The notes under the pieces were generated by a model that searched no databases, was not told the origin of the DNA, and was given only the letters and a program-made list of their open reading frames with translations. DNA of 64,000 bases, taken from assembly GCA_023229425.1 (NCBI GenBank), contig JALNZG010000004.1, forward strand, positions 168,929 through 232,928, in the 5' to 3' direction. The position numbers and the translations under genes were made by a program. Shown piece by piece: positions 18,448 to 28,169 of the stretch (its first letter is position 1; each line of letters opens with the position of its first letter). This DNA comes from Ignavibacteriaceae bacterium. GTDB taxonomy: Bacteria > Bacteroidota > Ignavibacteria > Ignavibacteriales > Ignavibacteriaceae.

Positions 18448-20229
18448 TTAATTCGAAAAAAACTGCCACCCTTTTTTATTCATATTCCAATAAATGAAAA
18501 TTCCGGAAGCAATTCCAACGGCAATTAAGAAAAAACCTAAGTAGGAATTTCCAAGAATTACTTTGCCGACGCCAAAAAGCATAGTATAAATTAGGGTAAT
18601 GCCTGCGATCCAGTTTGAGAAATTAAATATTCCGTCTTTCTGCGGTACAACTTCAGGAACCAATTTAGCGACCGGCTTCCAAAATGTGGGATTTGGTCTA
18701 ACTCTTTTATAAAATGAAATAAGTTTTTCCATCGGTTCGGGTTTGGTAAGGAAAGTAACGGAAATCCAGACAGTAGTAGTAACCGCAACAGTAATAAGGA
18801 GTATCCACGCAAACTCTTTAGGGTCGCTTTCCGAAAGTCCTACAACAAATTGCAAGAAAAGGGAAGTGATGAAGGCGGCGATCATAGCGGAGATTTCACT
18901 CCATGCATTTATTCTCCACCAAAACCAGCGAAGAATAAACACTAATCCCGTTCCCGCGCCAACGGCAATTAAAAACTGCCATGCACCGGCAATAGAATCC
19001 ATGTAAAACGTAACGATCGCAGAAAGCACCATCAACGTCATCGTAATTACTTGTGAAAATTTAATGTAATGTTTTTCAGATTTATCTTTTTTAAGAAATC
19101 TTTTATAGACGTCATTCACCAAATAACTTGCGCCCCAATTTAAGTGCGTGCCGATAGTTGACATATAAGCTGCGGCAAAAGCGGCGAGCATTAAACCCCG
19201 TAAATAAACGGGAAGGTCTTCTATCATAATTCTGATATAGCCTGTTTCGGGATCTCCCTGGAAAGTCGCATCATTTTGAAATCTAACAACGGCAACCAAA
19301 CCGACAATGATCCAGGGCCAGGGACGCAAAGCATAATGAGCGACGTTAAACCATAACGTTGCAAGCAAAGAATTTTTTTCATCTTTAGCGGAATAAATTC
19401 TTTGAGCGATATATCCGCCGCCGCCCGGTTCAGCGCCGGGATACCAACTTGCCCACCAACTAACTGCAATAAAACTGAAGAAGGTTATCATCGGCATCCA
19501 TGCAGAATTTAAATCGGGGATGAATGCGAGAATTGAACCCTGGTTATGACGGGTTGCATCAACTTGATGAAGCTGTGTAACGAGCGAATCTAATCCACCC
19601 ACTTTATCAACCGCAAAAACAGCGAGCGCGATCACCATCCCCATTTTCAAAAAGAATTGAAATAAGTCTGTCCACAAAACTCCCCATAAACCTGATAACG
19701 TTGAAATAGCAGCAGTTAAAAACATAATCCCGATTGCAATAAACAACGCTTCAACTTTGGAAATTCCGAGCACCATCATCATAATTTTTACAATGGCAAG
19801 ATTAACCCAGCCCATAATAATCAAGTTGATTGGCAGCCCAAGATAAATAGCGCGGAATCCTCTGAGAAAAGAAGCCGGTTTACCGCTGTACCGAATTTCA
19901 GCAAACTCAACATCGGTTAACACACCTGCACGGCGCCATAGCTTGGCAAAGAAAAATACGGTAAGCATTCCGCTGAAAACCATATTCCACCAAATCCAAT
20001 TTCCGGCAATTCCGTTTCTTGCAATTAATCCGGAAACGACTAACGGAGTATCTGCGGCAAAAGTTGTGGCAACCATCGAGGTTCCGGCAAGCCACCATGT
20101 AGCTTTTCCCCCGGAGACAAAAAACTCACTTACGTTTTGGGTAGCCTTTTTTCTTAGAAATAATCCAATACCTAAGTTAATTGCAAAGTAAAGGGCAATA
20201 ACAAAGAAATCTATATAGGTTAATTGCAT
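18448..20229 (-). CDS. sodium:solute symporter family (SSS) transporter
   Basis: This 593-residue inner-membrane protein has about 13 hydrophobic segments and the SSS family start (DFFVIALYFAINLGIGLFLRKK, shortened in meaning to the first helix, then SEFFVSGGKATWWLAG). It would import an organic solute with Na+. The Na+-binding region near ATTFAADTPLVVSG fits the family. The substrate cannot be named; sugar, amino acid or carboxylate transporters share this fold. The gene is convergent with the beta-helix gene and followed on the same strand by nothing related; purB lies upstream on the same strand. Confidence 0.88.
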   Translation of the reverse strand: MQLTYIDFFVIALYFAINLGIGLFLRKKATQNVSEFFVSGGKATWWLAGTSMVATTFAADTPLVVSGLIARNGIAGNWIWWNMVFSGMLTVFFFAKLWRRAGVLTDVEFAEIRYSGKPASFLRGFRAIYLGLPINLIIMGWVNLAIVKIMMMVLGISKVEALFIAIGIMFLTAAISTLSGLWGVLWTDLFQFFLKMGMVIALAVFAVDKVGGLDSLVTQLHQVDATRHNQGSILAFIPDLNSAWMPMITFFSFIAVSWWASWYPGAEPGGGGYIAQRIYSAKDEKNSLLATLWFNVAHYALRPWPWIIVGLVAVVRFQNDATFQGDPETGYIRIMIEDLPVYLRGLMLAAFAAAYMSTIGTHLNWGASYLVNDVYKRFLKKDKSEKHYIKFSQVITMTLMVLSAIVTFYMDSIAGAWQFLIAVGAGTGLVFILRWFWWRINAWSEISAMIAAFITSLFLQFVVGLSESDPKEFAWILLITVAVTTTVWISVTFLTKPEPMEKLISFYKRVRPNPTFWKPVAKLVPEVVPQKDGIFNFSNWIAGITLIYTMLFGVGKVILGNSYLGFFLIAVGIASGIFIYWNMNKKGWQFFSN

Positions 20230-20285
20230 ACTGTTCTCATTGTTTAATTAAAATTTGTTTTTGTTTGAATCTTATATTTTGTGAC

Positions 20286-21584
20286 TTAAGCTAACACCGT
20301 CCTCTGAAAAATAAAATCAACATTTTTTAGCGTTTTATCATTGCTGAAAATTGTTTCAATCTCTTCTTTAGATAGATACTTCGCGGCTTCGTCTGAAGAT
20401 AGTAATTCATCTTTTAAATTTTTGTTTTGGTCAGCCCAAACTTTCATTGCGGAAGTCTGTACTATTTTATAGGCTTCTTCGCGTGTTGCTCCTTTCTCTG
20501 TAATTTTTAGAAGAATAGTTTGTGAGAAAACGAGTCCTCGCGTAAGATTTAAATTCCTCAACATATTTTCGGGATAGATCAACAAATTTTTAAGCAGGTC
20601 TTTCATCTTTGCGAGCATATAGTTTAGAAGAATTGTACTGTCCGGAATAATAACCCGCTCAACGGAAGAGTGAGTAATATCGCGTTCATGCCAGAGAGAA
20701 ATATTCTCAAACCCGGCGGTTGCGTTGGCGCGAAGAATGCGCGCAAGTCCCGCGATCCTTTCACACGTAATCGGATTTCTTTTATGCGGCATTGCGGAAG
20801 AACCTTTTTGTCCCTTTGAGAAAAACTCTTCCGCTTCAAGCACTTCCGTTTTTTGTAAGTGGCGAATCTCTGTCGCAATTTTTTCAAGCGTACCTCCGGT
20901 TATTGCAAGGACGGAAAGATACTCGGCGTGTCTATCCCGTTGAATTACTTGTGTGGAAACCGGCGCTGGAGTTAATCCCATTTTTTTACAAACATATTCT
21001 TCAACTTGCGGAGTAAGATGTTCAAACGTTCCAACTGCGCCGGAGATTTGTCCGACGCTAATTCTTTCAATTGCGGAATGCAACCGCTCGATATTTCTTT
21101 TTGTTTCTTCAAACCATAAAGCGAATTTCAATCCCATGGTTGTTGGCTCAGCGTGAATTCCGTGCGTTCTACCGACGCAAAGAGTGTTTTTATATTCAAG
21201 CGCTTTTTCTTTTAGGATTGATTTCAACTCCTCCAAATCTTTTAATAGAATTTCTCCCGCGGTCTTCATTTGGAAAGAAAGAGTAGTATCAAGAATATCG
21301 GAAGAAGTCATTCCGTAATGAATATGGCGCGAAACCGGACCAACATACTCTGCAACATTTGTAAGAAAAGCGATTACATCATGCTGGGTGGTTTCTTCAA
21401 TTTCCAAAATCTTTTTTACATCGAACTTCGCTTTTTGTTTAATAACTTCTACATCTTCTTTTGGAATTTGTCCAAGTTCTGCTCTTGCTTCGCACGCAAG
21501 AATTTCAATTTGCAGCCATGTTTTGTATTTAAAATCATCTTCCCAAATCTTTCCCATTTCCGGGCGGGTATATCTTTCGATCAT
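20286..21584 (-). CDS. purB: adenylosuccinate lyase
   Basis: This 432-residue enzyme of the fumarase/aspartase superfamily catalyses two steps of purine synthesis: SAICAR to AICAR and adenylosuccinate to AMP, both releasing fumarate. The signature loop GSSAMPHKRNPITCE with the mobile catalytic serine is intact, and the N-terminus MIERYTRPEMGKIW and the TSSDILDTTLS motif are typical. Its ATG overlaps the htrA stop by one base (TAATG), so the two genes are translationally coupled on the minus strand. Confidence 0.97.
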   Translation of the reverse strand: MIERYTRPEMGKIWEDDFKYKTWLQIEILACEARAELGQIPKEDVEVIKQKAKFDVKKILEIEETTQHDVIAFLTNVAEYVGPVSRHIHYGMTSSDILDTTLSFQMKTAGEILLKDLEELKSILKEKALEYKNTLCVGRTHGIHAEPTTMGLKFALWFEETKRNIERLHSAIERISVGQISGAVGTFEHLTPQVEEYVCKKMGLTPAPVSTQVIQRDRHAEYLSVLAITGGTLEKIATEIRHLQKTEVLEAEEFFSKGQKGSSAMPHKRNPITCERIAGLARILRANATAGFENISLWHERDITHSSVERVIIPDSTILLNYMLAKMKDLLKNLLIYPENMLRNLNLTRGLVFSQTILLKITEKGATREEAYKIVQTSAMKVWADQNKNLKDELLSSDEAAKYLSKEEIETIFSNDKTLKNVDFIFQRTVLA

Positions 21585-22717
21585 TAGTGTGTCTCCAATT
21601 TCATATTAATTGTTTCTTCAACATTATCTCGGATTATTTTTACTGCAATTTTTTGGTTTGTTCTAAACTCCTGCAAAACGCCTATCAAGTTTTGTTGGTT
21701 ATTAATTTTGTATTCATTTATTTGTGTAATAACATCACCCGGTTTAATACCTGCTCTTCCGGCGGATGAATTTTTCTCAACTTGTGTAACGATGACACCG
21801 CGTGTTGATTCCAACTTAAAATAGCGGGCAATCGTTTCATCAATATTTTGTATTGCAAATCCGGGATAAAAATCTCTTTCGATTTTTCCTTTAGTTTTAA
21901 GTTCGTCAACAATCCGTTTTACTTTGTTGATTGGAATTGCAAATCCGAGACCGATACTACCGGAATTTCCTCCGGCTGTATAAATAATAGTATTCATCCC
22001 AATAAGTTCTCCTATGCTGTTCACCAAAGGTCCTCCGCTGTTTCCACCGTTTATTGCCGCATCTGTTTGAAGCATATTTAAATAATAACGGTTTTGTATC
22101 GGGTCCAAATTCATTCCCGTTGCGCTGATAACTCCAACGGTAACTGTTGGTTTGTCGTTAATCTCAAAAAGTCCAAACGGATTTCCAAGAGCAATTACCC
22201 ATTCGCCGATCATAGCTTCATCAGAATTTCCAAATGGAATAAATGGGAACTTTTCCCCCGCGCCCTGCGAGGCAGGCTCTATTTTTAATAAGCAAATATC
22301 AGAAACGGGATCAGTACCAACGGTTTTTGCGTTATACTGTTTCCCGTTAGTTAACGTAACAACAGTCTCGGAGGCATTCCCGGCAACGTGGTCGTTTGTA
22401 ATAATATAGCCGTCGGGTGAAATGAGAATTCCCGATCCGAGACTTTTAACTTTCTGTTTAGTAGTCTGATCTCCAAAAAATTGCCTGAAAAAGGAATCGT
22501 CAAAAAAAGGATTTGAAAAAAGCGTTTGGTACTGTCTAATTTCGGTGACATTTATTCCTACAACTGCGGGACTAACTTTTGCGACTGTTTCCGTTAAAAT
22601 ATTTTTACGTGAATTCGTTACATCATTATTGGCGTTTTCTTTTAAAGTTTGGCTGAATATTCCAAATGGGATCAGAAAAAGGGCTAAAAAATAGATTTTT
22701 GTTGTTCTCTTATTCAT
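21584..22717 (-). CDS. HtrA/DegP-family periplasmic serine protease with one PDZ domain
   Basis: This 377-residue protein has a signal peptide (about 1-22), a trypsin-like domain with the triad H110 (ITNDHVAG), D140 (SDICLLKI) and S227 (GGNSGGP), and one PDZ domain at about 285-370 (GVIVTQVEKNSSAGRAGIKPGD). It would degrade or refold damaged envelope proteins. One PDZ places it nearer DegS than DegP in layout, but there is no clear membrane anchor beyond the signal peptide. A GGAG site precedes the ATG. A GC-rich palindrome at 22261-22279 falls in frame in a surface loop (PASQGAGE, residues 148-155). Confidence 0.93.
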   Translation of the reverse strand: MNKRTTKIYFLALFLIPFGIFSQTLKENANNDVTNSRKNILTETVAKVSPAVVGINVTEIRQYQTLFSNPFFDDSFFRQFFGDQTTKQKVKSLGSGILISPDGYIITNDHVAGNASETVVTLTNGKQYNAKTVGTDPVSDICLLKIEPASQGAGEKFPFIPFGNSDEAMIGEWVIALGNPFGLFEINDKPTVTVGVISATGMNLDPIQNRYYLNMLQTDAAINGGNSGGPLVNSIGELIGMNTIIYTAGGNSGSIGLGFAIPINKVKRIVDELKTKGKIERDFYPGFAIQNIDETIARYFKLESTRGVIVTQVEKNSSAGRAGIKPGDVITQINEYKINNQQNLIGVLQEFRTNQKIAVKIIRDNVEETINMKLETH

Positions 22718-22740
22718 CTTTTCTCCAAAATTATGGTTTG

Positions 22741-22748
22741 CAAAAATA
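22741..22748 (-). promoter_or_regulatory. candidate -7 box (TATTTTTG) for htrA
   Basis: On the minus strand TATTTTTG matches TAnnTTTG exactly and lies 24 bases before the htrA ATG. A TTTG lies upstream but only about 15 bases away, shorter than the usual spacing, so the -33 part is uncertain. Confidence 0.3.
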
Positions 22749-22849
22749 AGAAGATTTACCGACCAAATTAGTGTAAACTTTTAGATAGTTAGCAAAATAT
22801 TGTGCGCAAAATGGCAAGAATACTTTTGAGACAAGAAAATCTTGACAGA

Positions 22850-22940
22850 ATGGATGAATGAAGATGGATGGATGAATGGAGATGAATGGCTTTAATTTAG
22901 AGGTAAAGAATGTTTTTCAATCATTCATTCGTCTATCTTA
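22850..22940. repeat. low-complexity ATGG/ATGA repeat with inverted counterpart
   Basis: The 400-base divergent spacer 22718-23117 between htrA and the TPR gene holds a run of GGATGAATGAAGATGGATGG-like tetranucleotide repeats at about 22851-22890, and a complementary TCATTCATTC stretch at about 22920-22932, which could fold back. No gene is seen in the spacer; promoters for both flanking genes are expected here. Confidence 0.6.
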
Positions 22941-23057
22941 AATTATTTGGCTCTGGCTCTACAAGGTTATAATGGCGGGTAATAATCAAGTTTATTGCAA
23001 ATTTTTAGTTGAAATGGTATATTTTATCACATAAGTAATTAATCCTTAAAAATCAAC

Positions 23058-23089
23058 TTGATTTTATAGTCATTTAAGAGTACATTTTG
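23058..23089 (+). promoter_or_regulatory. candidate promoter for the TPR gene
   Basis: TTG at 23058-23060, a 20-base spacer and TACATTTTG at 23081-23089 resemble the lineage consensus TTG-N-TAnnTTTG with one extra T. It ends 28 bases before the ATG. Confidence 0.3.
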
Positions 23090-23117
23090 ATTGCCTTTAC
23101 AAATAAATGGGTACTGA

Positions 23118-24557
23118 ATGTCTTTTTTTGATTCCGAATATTCCGAGAACGAGAATGAATTTTTAGAAAGTACAGATCTTCCAGCTTCAATTAAAAAAGC
23201 AAAAGCTCTTGTTGAAGAAGGAAAGACCTTTACTAATCAAAACTTTCTAGAAGATGTGGTCGATCTCTGTATTGATAACTTCCGTTACCGCGATGCGCTC
23301 TATTTCGTTGAGAAATTACTTGAGGTTGCTCCGTATAATGCTGATCTTTATTTACAAAAAGGTATTTGCCTCGTTCAATTAAACCAAAACCGCCGCGCAA
23401 TGAAATCTATTGACAAAGCGCTTTCTCTTAATCCTGTTGATGTTGATGCGTTAGCTGAAAAGGCTTCGATCAATATCAATTTGAAAAATTTTGAAGAAGC
23501 TCAACGGATCTTGCAGCAGGCGTTAGCCATCGAACCAAAGAATGAGCTGATCTACTACCGTTTCGGGAAGCTTTATCAAATGAAAGAACTTTATGTTAAA
23601 GCTGCCGAATATTTTGAAAAAGCCGCCGAACTTGACCCGGAATTTTCCGAAGCTGTTTTTCAAATGGCAATTAGTTATGAATACGGTAACAACTATCAAT
23701 CTGCTTTAGATGCGTATGAAAAATATTTAGATATTGAACCGAATTGTGAAGTTGGCTGGTTTAACCGAGGAATTGTTTTAGAGGGACTGAACAAACCTGA
23801 AAAGGCAATTAACAGTTACGAATTATCACTGGCAATAGATGATCATTTTACGGATGCGTGGTTTAACCTGGGAAATCTTTTTGCAGATTTAGGAAAATAC
23901 GATCAGTCAATTGAATGTTTTAAAAATGTGTTGAAACTCGAACGGGATGACGAAGCCGCCTATTTTAATATTGCGACCATTTATGAAGAAAAAGAAGATT
24001 ACGTTACTGCGATAAAGTTTTATACGAGAGCGATTAAAAAAGATTCCGGTTATCACGAAGCATTTCTCGGAAGAGGTTTTTGTTTTTATAAATTGAATAA
24101 AGTCCGTTCGGCTTTAAGGGACTTTCGTTTGGCTTTAGCCGCAAACTATTTCTCGGATGAAGTTTGGGATGTTTCACTTCGGGAAAATTTTCAAATTGAT
24201 GAATCAACTATTTTGCGCATCAATGAACTCATTGAATTGAACCAAAAGAATCCTACTAATGTTATAGTAGTTAAAGAATTATCAAAAAAATATTCGGACA
24301 TTTTCGCAATTGATAAAGCAATTGATTATCTCTTTAAAGCATTACAGTTTCAACCGAATGATGCTGACAGTTATTATCAGCTTTCAAAATTATATTTTCA
24401 AAAGAAAATGAGTAAACACGGGCTGTATTACATGAAAAAAGCTTTTTCTGTAAAACCGGAATTAAAAAAGACATTCACGGAATCTTTCCCCGGGGTTATT
24501 CATTCTAAACTTTTTATTTCTTTAATGGAAGACAATTCTATTTTTCAAGTTCGATAA
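23118..24557 (+). CDS. tetratricopeptide repeat protein
   Basis: This 479-residue protein has no signal peptide and is built of about ten TPR units from residue 55 on (for example ADLYLQKGICLVQLNQNRRA, TDAWFNLGNLFADLGKYDQS, AAYFNIATIYEEKEDYVTA). An acidic N-terminus of about 20 residues precedes them. TPR arrays act as protein-binding scaffolds; the partner is not evident. It is likely cytoplasmic. aroE follows after 26 bases on the same strand, but there is no obvious functional link. Confidence 0.9.
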   Translation: MSFFDSEYSENENEFLESTDLPASIKKAKALVEEGKTFTNQNFLEDVVDLCIDNFRYRDALYFVEKLLEVAPYNADLYLQKGICLVQLNQNRRAMKSIDKALSLNPVDVDALAEKASININLKNFEEAQRILQQALAIEPKNELIYYRFGKLYQMKELYVKAAEYFEKAAELDPEFSEAVFQMAISYEYGNNYQSALDAYEKYLDIEPNCEVGWFNRGIVLEGLNKPEKAINSYELSLAIDDHFTDAWFNLGNLFADLGKYDQSIECFKNVLKLERDDEAAYFNIATIYEEKEDYVTAIKFYTRAIKKDSGYHEAFLGRGFCFYKLNKVRSALRDFRLALAANYFSDEVWDVSLRENFQIDESTILRINELIELNQKNPTNVIVVKELSKKYSDIFAIDKAIDYLFKALQFQPNDADSYYQLSKLYFQKKMSKHGLYYMKKAFSVKPELKKTFTESFPGVIHSKLFISLMEDNSIFQVR

Positions 24558-24583
24558 AACTTTTTGAACAAGGGCAGTTATTT

Positions 24584-25459
24584 ATGAAGGACTTATTTCA
24601 TCTCTCGACCCAGATTTTGGGATTACTCGGTCATCCGATAAAGCATACGTATTCTCCGTTTATTCATAATATGGCAATTGATCTGCTCGGATTGGATTAC
24701 ATCTATCTCCCGTTTGATGTACCTCATTCAAATTTGAGAAACGCTTTAAAAGGAATTGTCTCCCTTGGAGTGAAAGGCTTTAATGTAACGATCCCCCACA
24801 AAGAGGCGATGGTTGGTTATGTTAACAGTTTATCGGAAGAAGCAGGAATTATCGGCTCAGTTAATACGGTTGTAAATGAAATGGGTAAACTCATCGGTTA
24901 CAATACCGATGTTACAGGGGTTATTGAAACGCTTCATCCCTTTAAAGATGAAATTGCGAATAATGAGGTTACGGTTGTTGGCGCAGGCGGAGCCTGCCGC
25001 GCTGTAATTTATTCTCTGATCAGAAATTTTAAACCTTCGCAGATAAATATTGTCAACCGCACCGAACAGCGGGCAGATAGTTTAAAAAATTATTTCTACG
25101 AAAAAATGAAATTTGAAAATTTCAAAACTTTCGAACTTTTTCCCCCTGACCTTGTGGAAGTTTTTAGAAACTCAAAATTGATCGTTAATGCTACTTCTGT
25201 TGGAATGTTCCCTGAAATTGAAGACACGATCATCAATTTAAATAATGCTTTTGTAAAAGGTCAAATAGTTTTTGATTTAGTTTATAATCCTCCGCAGACA
25301 CAACTCCTAAAAATTGCTGCCGGTGAAGGCGCTACAATTTTGAATGGTATTAACATGCTGGTTCATCAAGGAGCGAAATCATTTGAATTGTGGACAGGAG
25401 AAAAAATGCCTACAGATAAAGTCAGGGAGGCTTTAACACTATACATCAATAAAAATTAA
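24584..25459 (+). CDS. aroE: shikimate dehydrogenase (NADP+)
   Basis: This 291-residue enzyme reduces 3-dehydroshikimate to shikimate in the aromatic amino acid pathway. The substrate site LLGHPIKHTYSPFIHN, catalytic K73 in NVTIPHKEAM, the D in GYNTDVTG, the nucleotide loop VVGAGGACRAV and the end NGINMLVHQGAKSFELWTG are intact. The NADP loop carries NRTEQRAD, whose Arg is typical for NADP+ use. The nucleotide-loop DNA GCAGGCGGAGCCTGC is a perfect palindrome, but the protein motif there is the conserved one, so this is probably chance. Confidence 0.96.
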   Translation: MKDLFHLSTQILGLLGHPIKHTYSPFIHNMAIDLLGLDYIYLPFDVPHSNLRNALKGIVSLGVKGFNVTIPHKEAMVGYVNSLSEEAGIIGSVNTVVNEMGKLIGYNTDVTGVIETLHPFKDEIANNEVTVVGAGGACRAVIYSLIRNFKPSQINIVNRTEQRADSLKNYFYEKMKFENFKTFELFPPDLVEVFRNSKLIVNATSVGMFPEIEDTIINLNNAFVKGQIVFDLVYNPPQTQLLKIAAGEGATILNGINMLVHQGAKSFELWTGEKMPTDKVREALTLYINKN

Positions 25460-25516
25460 TATGAACAAACAGGAGCGTCTTTTCCAATTACCGTAGTTGT
25501 ACAAGTTAAAAATCTG

Positions 25517-26710
25517 TTACCCCAATTTTTTTAAGCCGATTTTAATTCGATTAATCCCATCATTAATTTCTTCGTACGAACAAGCGTACGACATTCTGAT
25601 ACATTTGTCATTACCAAAAACAGTACCCGGCACAAAACCGACACCTTCTTCTTTCAACATATAATCACAGAATGAAGAAGAATCAATTATTTCGGTGTGG
25701 TCCGTAGTTTTTCCATAGAACTTGCTTACATCAAAGAAAACATAAAACGCTCCTTTGGGTAATGGACAGTGAATCCCGTCTATCCGGTTCAGCGCATCAA
25801 CAATAAAATCGCGTCTTTTCTGAAAATCAATTACCATTTTTACAATTTCTTGTGAATGTTGAGTTAATGCCGCAACCGTTGCAGCTTGAGAGATAGAACA
25901 AGCATTTGAAGTTGAATGGCTTTGTAAGTTTCTTGCAAGTCGCATTACTTTTTCGTTCCCCGCCGCGTATCCGATTCGCCATCCCGTCATTGCATAAGCT
26001 TTACTTACACCGTTGATGGTGATGGTTTTTTCTCTTAACTCTTCAACAGAACCGATCGCAAAATGTTTTTCATCATCGAAAACTATTTTTTCATAAATCT
26101 CGTCGGATACGATAAAAATATCTTTTCTTTTCAAAATTTCTGTTAGTGCAAGAATTTCATCTTTTGAATATACAGCGCCTGTAGGATTTGAAGGTGTATT
26201 GAATAAAAACACTTTCGTCTTTGGTGTAATTGCTTTTTCTAATTGCATGGGAGTTATCTTGAAATTTTCTTCAGCATGCGTTTCAATCACTACAGATTTT
26301 GCTCCGGTCAGTTTTACTATTTCGGGATAACTAACCCAATATGGAGATTGATAAATTATTTCATCCCCCGGATTACAGAGCGCCATTAACACGTTATAGA
26401 TTGAATGTTTAGCACCGCTGGAAACTAAAATGTTTTTCGGTTCAAAATGAAGGTCGTTATCTTTAGAGAATTTTTCAATAATTGCTTTTAAAAGTTCAGG
26501 ATATCCTTCGTTTGCGGTATATCTGGTAAAATTAGCATGGATTGCTTTTATTGCGGCTTTCTTAATAAACTCCGGAGTATCAAAATCCGGTTCACCCGCA
26601 GTAAAACTTAAAACATCTTTTCCTTCCGCCTTTAATTCCGTAATTAAAGCAGAAAGAGCCATTGTTTTACTTTCTTCAACATTTAACAGTAATTTCGATA
26701 ATGATAACAA
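25517..26710 (-). CDS. class I/II aspartate-type aminotransferase
   Basis: This 397-residue PLP enzyme transfers amino groups between aspartate (or a related amino acid) and 2-oxoglutarate. SFTAGEPDFDTP, NTPSNPTGAVYS, the PLP lysine in NGVSKAYAMTGWRIGY and the terminal arginine in CIRMSYACS are present. No ATG exists at the front; a TTG at 26710 with GGAG six bases upstream gives a start MLSLSKLLLNVEES that fits the family. A longer reading from a TTG at 26767 lacks a ribosome site. The second aminotransferase gene lies divergently upstream. Confidence 0.92.
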   Translation of the reverse strand: MLSLSKLLLNVEESKTMALSALITELKAEGKDVLSFTAGEPDFDTPEFIKKAAIKAIHANFTRYTANEGYPELLKAIIEKFSKDNDLHFEPKNILVSSGAKHSIYNVLMALCNPGDEIIYQSPYWVSYPEIVKLTGAKSVVIETHAEENFKITPMQLEKAITPKTKVFLFNTPSNPTGAVYSKDEILALTEILKRKDIFIVSDEIYEKIVFDDEKHFAIGSVEELREKTITINGVSKAYAMTGWRIGYAAGNEKVMRLARNLQSHSTSNACSISQAATVAALTQHSQEIVKMVIDFQKRRDFIVDALNRIDGIHCPLPKGAFYVFFDVSKFYGKTTDHTEIIDSSSFCDYMLKEEGVGFVPGTVFGNDKCIRMSYACSYEEINDGINRIKIGLKKLG

Positions 26711-26951
26711 ATTTTTCTCCAAATAAAATTTAGATGATTCAAAAGTTGCATTTAAATTCAAATTCAAAATAGTGTATATGCTAAAAACATCAAAAAATCC
26801 GTAAAGAATTTTCTTCCAAATTTGGATATTTATTCTCTCCTGGGAAATTCTATTCCTGTATAAATGAATTGTTCTTGCTTATCAAGCATAGGAGAAATAA
26901 ATTGCAGACGAAAATAAATAAATTAGTAAATAAAAATTAGGATTGACACAG

Positions 26952-28169
26952 ATGAGTCTAAGTTTAATAGCAAAAACGATAAGCGCTTCTCCGACATTGA
27001 AATTAAATGAAAAAGCAGCGATGCTTAGAGAAAAAGGAGATCCAGTAATTCATCTCGGCGGCGGCGAACCAAAATCAATGGCTCCGATGGATGCAATTAT
27101 GGCTTCAGTAAATTCACTTAATTCCGGTGAAGTTAGATACGCTCCGGCGGACGGCATTCTCCCTTTGAAAAAAGCAATTATTCGTTACACAGAAGAATAT
27201 TATAACAGGCATGTAATGCCCGAAAATGTTATTGCAAGCGGTGGAGCCAAACAAGCACTAATGGTTGCCATGCAGGCTGTTTTAAATCCTCAAGATGAAA
27301 TTCTTTATCCGGCTCCTTTCTGGGTAAGTTACCCGGAAATGGCAAAATTATGCGGCGCTATCGGAGTTCCTGTTTTACCGGAGGACGGCTCTTTTTATCC
27401 ACGAATTTCGGATTTTGAACAGCGGATCGGCAGCCAGACAAAAGCGATTATTATCAATAGTCCGAACAATCCTACGGGTGCGATGTACTCGAAAGAATTT
27501 ATTGCCGATATTGTAAAATTCTGCGAGAAAAAAGATTTATACTTAATTATGGATGATATTTATCATCGTCTTGTCTTTGACGGAAAAAAGCCGATCAGTT
27601 GTTATGATTTTACAAGAGAAAGTGTTGATAAATCCAAATTGATTGTTATTAACGGAGTTTCAAAGCAATACGCAATGACGGGATTCAGGATTGGTTGGGC
27701 AGTTGCAAATAAGAAAATTATTGAAGCAATGGCGAACATTCAAGGGCATCAAACTTCAGGTCCATCAGTTGTATTGCAAAAGGCTGCTGTCGGAGCTTTA
27801 AACGGAATACAATCAAGTGTAGAAAATCTTCGAATTTCGTTGGAAAATAACAGGAATATTATGATGGATCTTCTCAACTCGTTTGACGGTGTAAAAGTAA
27901 CCAAACCTGATGGAACTTTTTATTGTTTTGCAGATTTTAGTGCGTATGAAAAAGATTCAAACAAACTCTCAACTTTTTTAATAGATAAAGTCTTAGTGCT
28001 CACGGTTCCCGGAAAAGAATTCGGATTGGACGGTCACTTACGCTTGAGTTATTGCGGTTCAATTAAAGATATAACTGAAGGAATTGAACGCATAAAATGG
28101 GCGTTAGACCCTAATGCGCCAAATGAACTTTATATTGGAGACCGTAAATTAGTGAGGGATTGGTTATGA
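26952..28169 (+). CDS. class I/II pyridoxal-phosphate aminotransferase
   Basis: This 405-residue enzyme is a paralog of the divergent neighbour, with HLGGGEPKSMAP, NSPNNPTGAMYS and the PLP lysine in NGVSKQYAMTGFRIGW. The ATG at 26952 has AGGA upstream; the TTG three codons earlier is less likely. The stop overlaps the start of pckA (ATGA), so the two are translationally coupled. That pairing suggests it feeds or drains oxaloacetate (aspartate) near PEP carboxykinase, but the amino acid preference is not determined. Confidence 0.92.
   Translation: MSLSLIAKTISASPTLKLNEKAAMLREKGDPVIHLGGGEPKSMAPMDAIMASVNSLNSGEVRYAPADGILPLKKAIIRYTEEYYNRHVMPENVIASGGAKQALMVAMQAVLNPQDEILYPAPFWVSYPEMAKLCGAIGVPVLPEDGSFYPRISDFEQRIGSQTKAIIINSPNNPTGAMYSKEFIADIVKFCEKKDLYLIMDDIYHRLVFDGKKPISCYDFTRESVDKSKLIVINGVSKQYAMTGFRIGWAVANKKIIEAMANIQGHQTSGPSVVLQKAAVGALNGIQSSVENLRISLENNRNIMMDLLNSFDGVKVTKPDGTFYCFADFSAYEKDSNKLSTFLIDKVLVLTVPGKEFGLDGHLRLSYCGSIKDITEGIERIKWALDPNAPNELYIGDRKLVRDWL

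Noticed and set aside
24985..25005. GC palindrome in aroE as another inserted element
   Set aside because: It encodes the conserved NADP-binding GAGG motif, which every shikimate dehydrogenase has.
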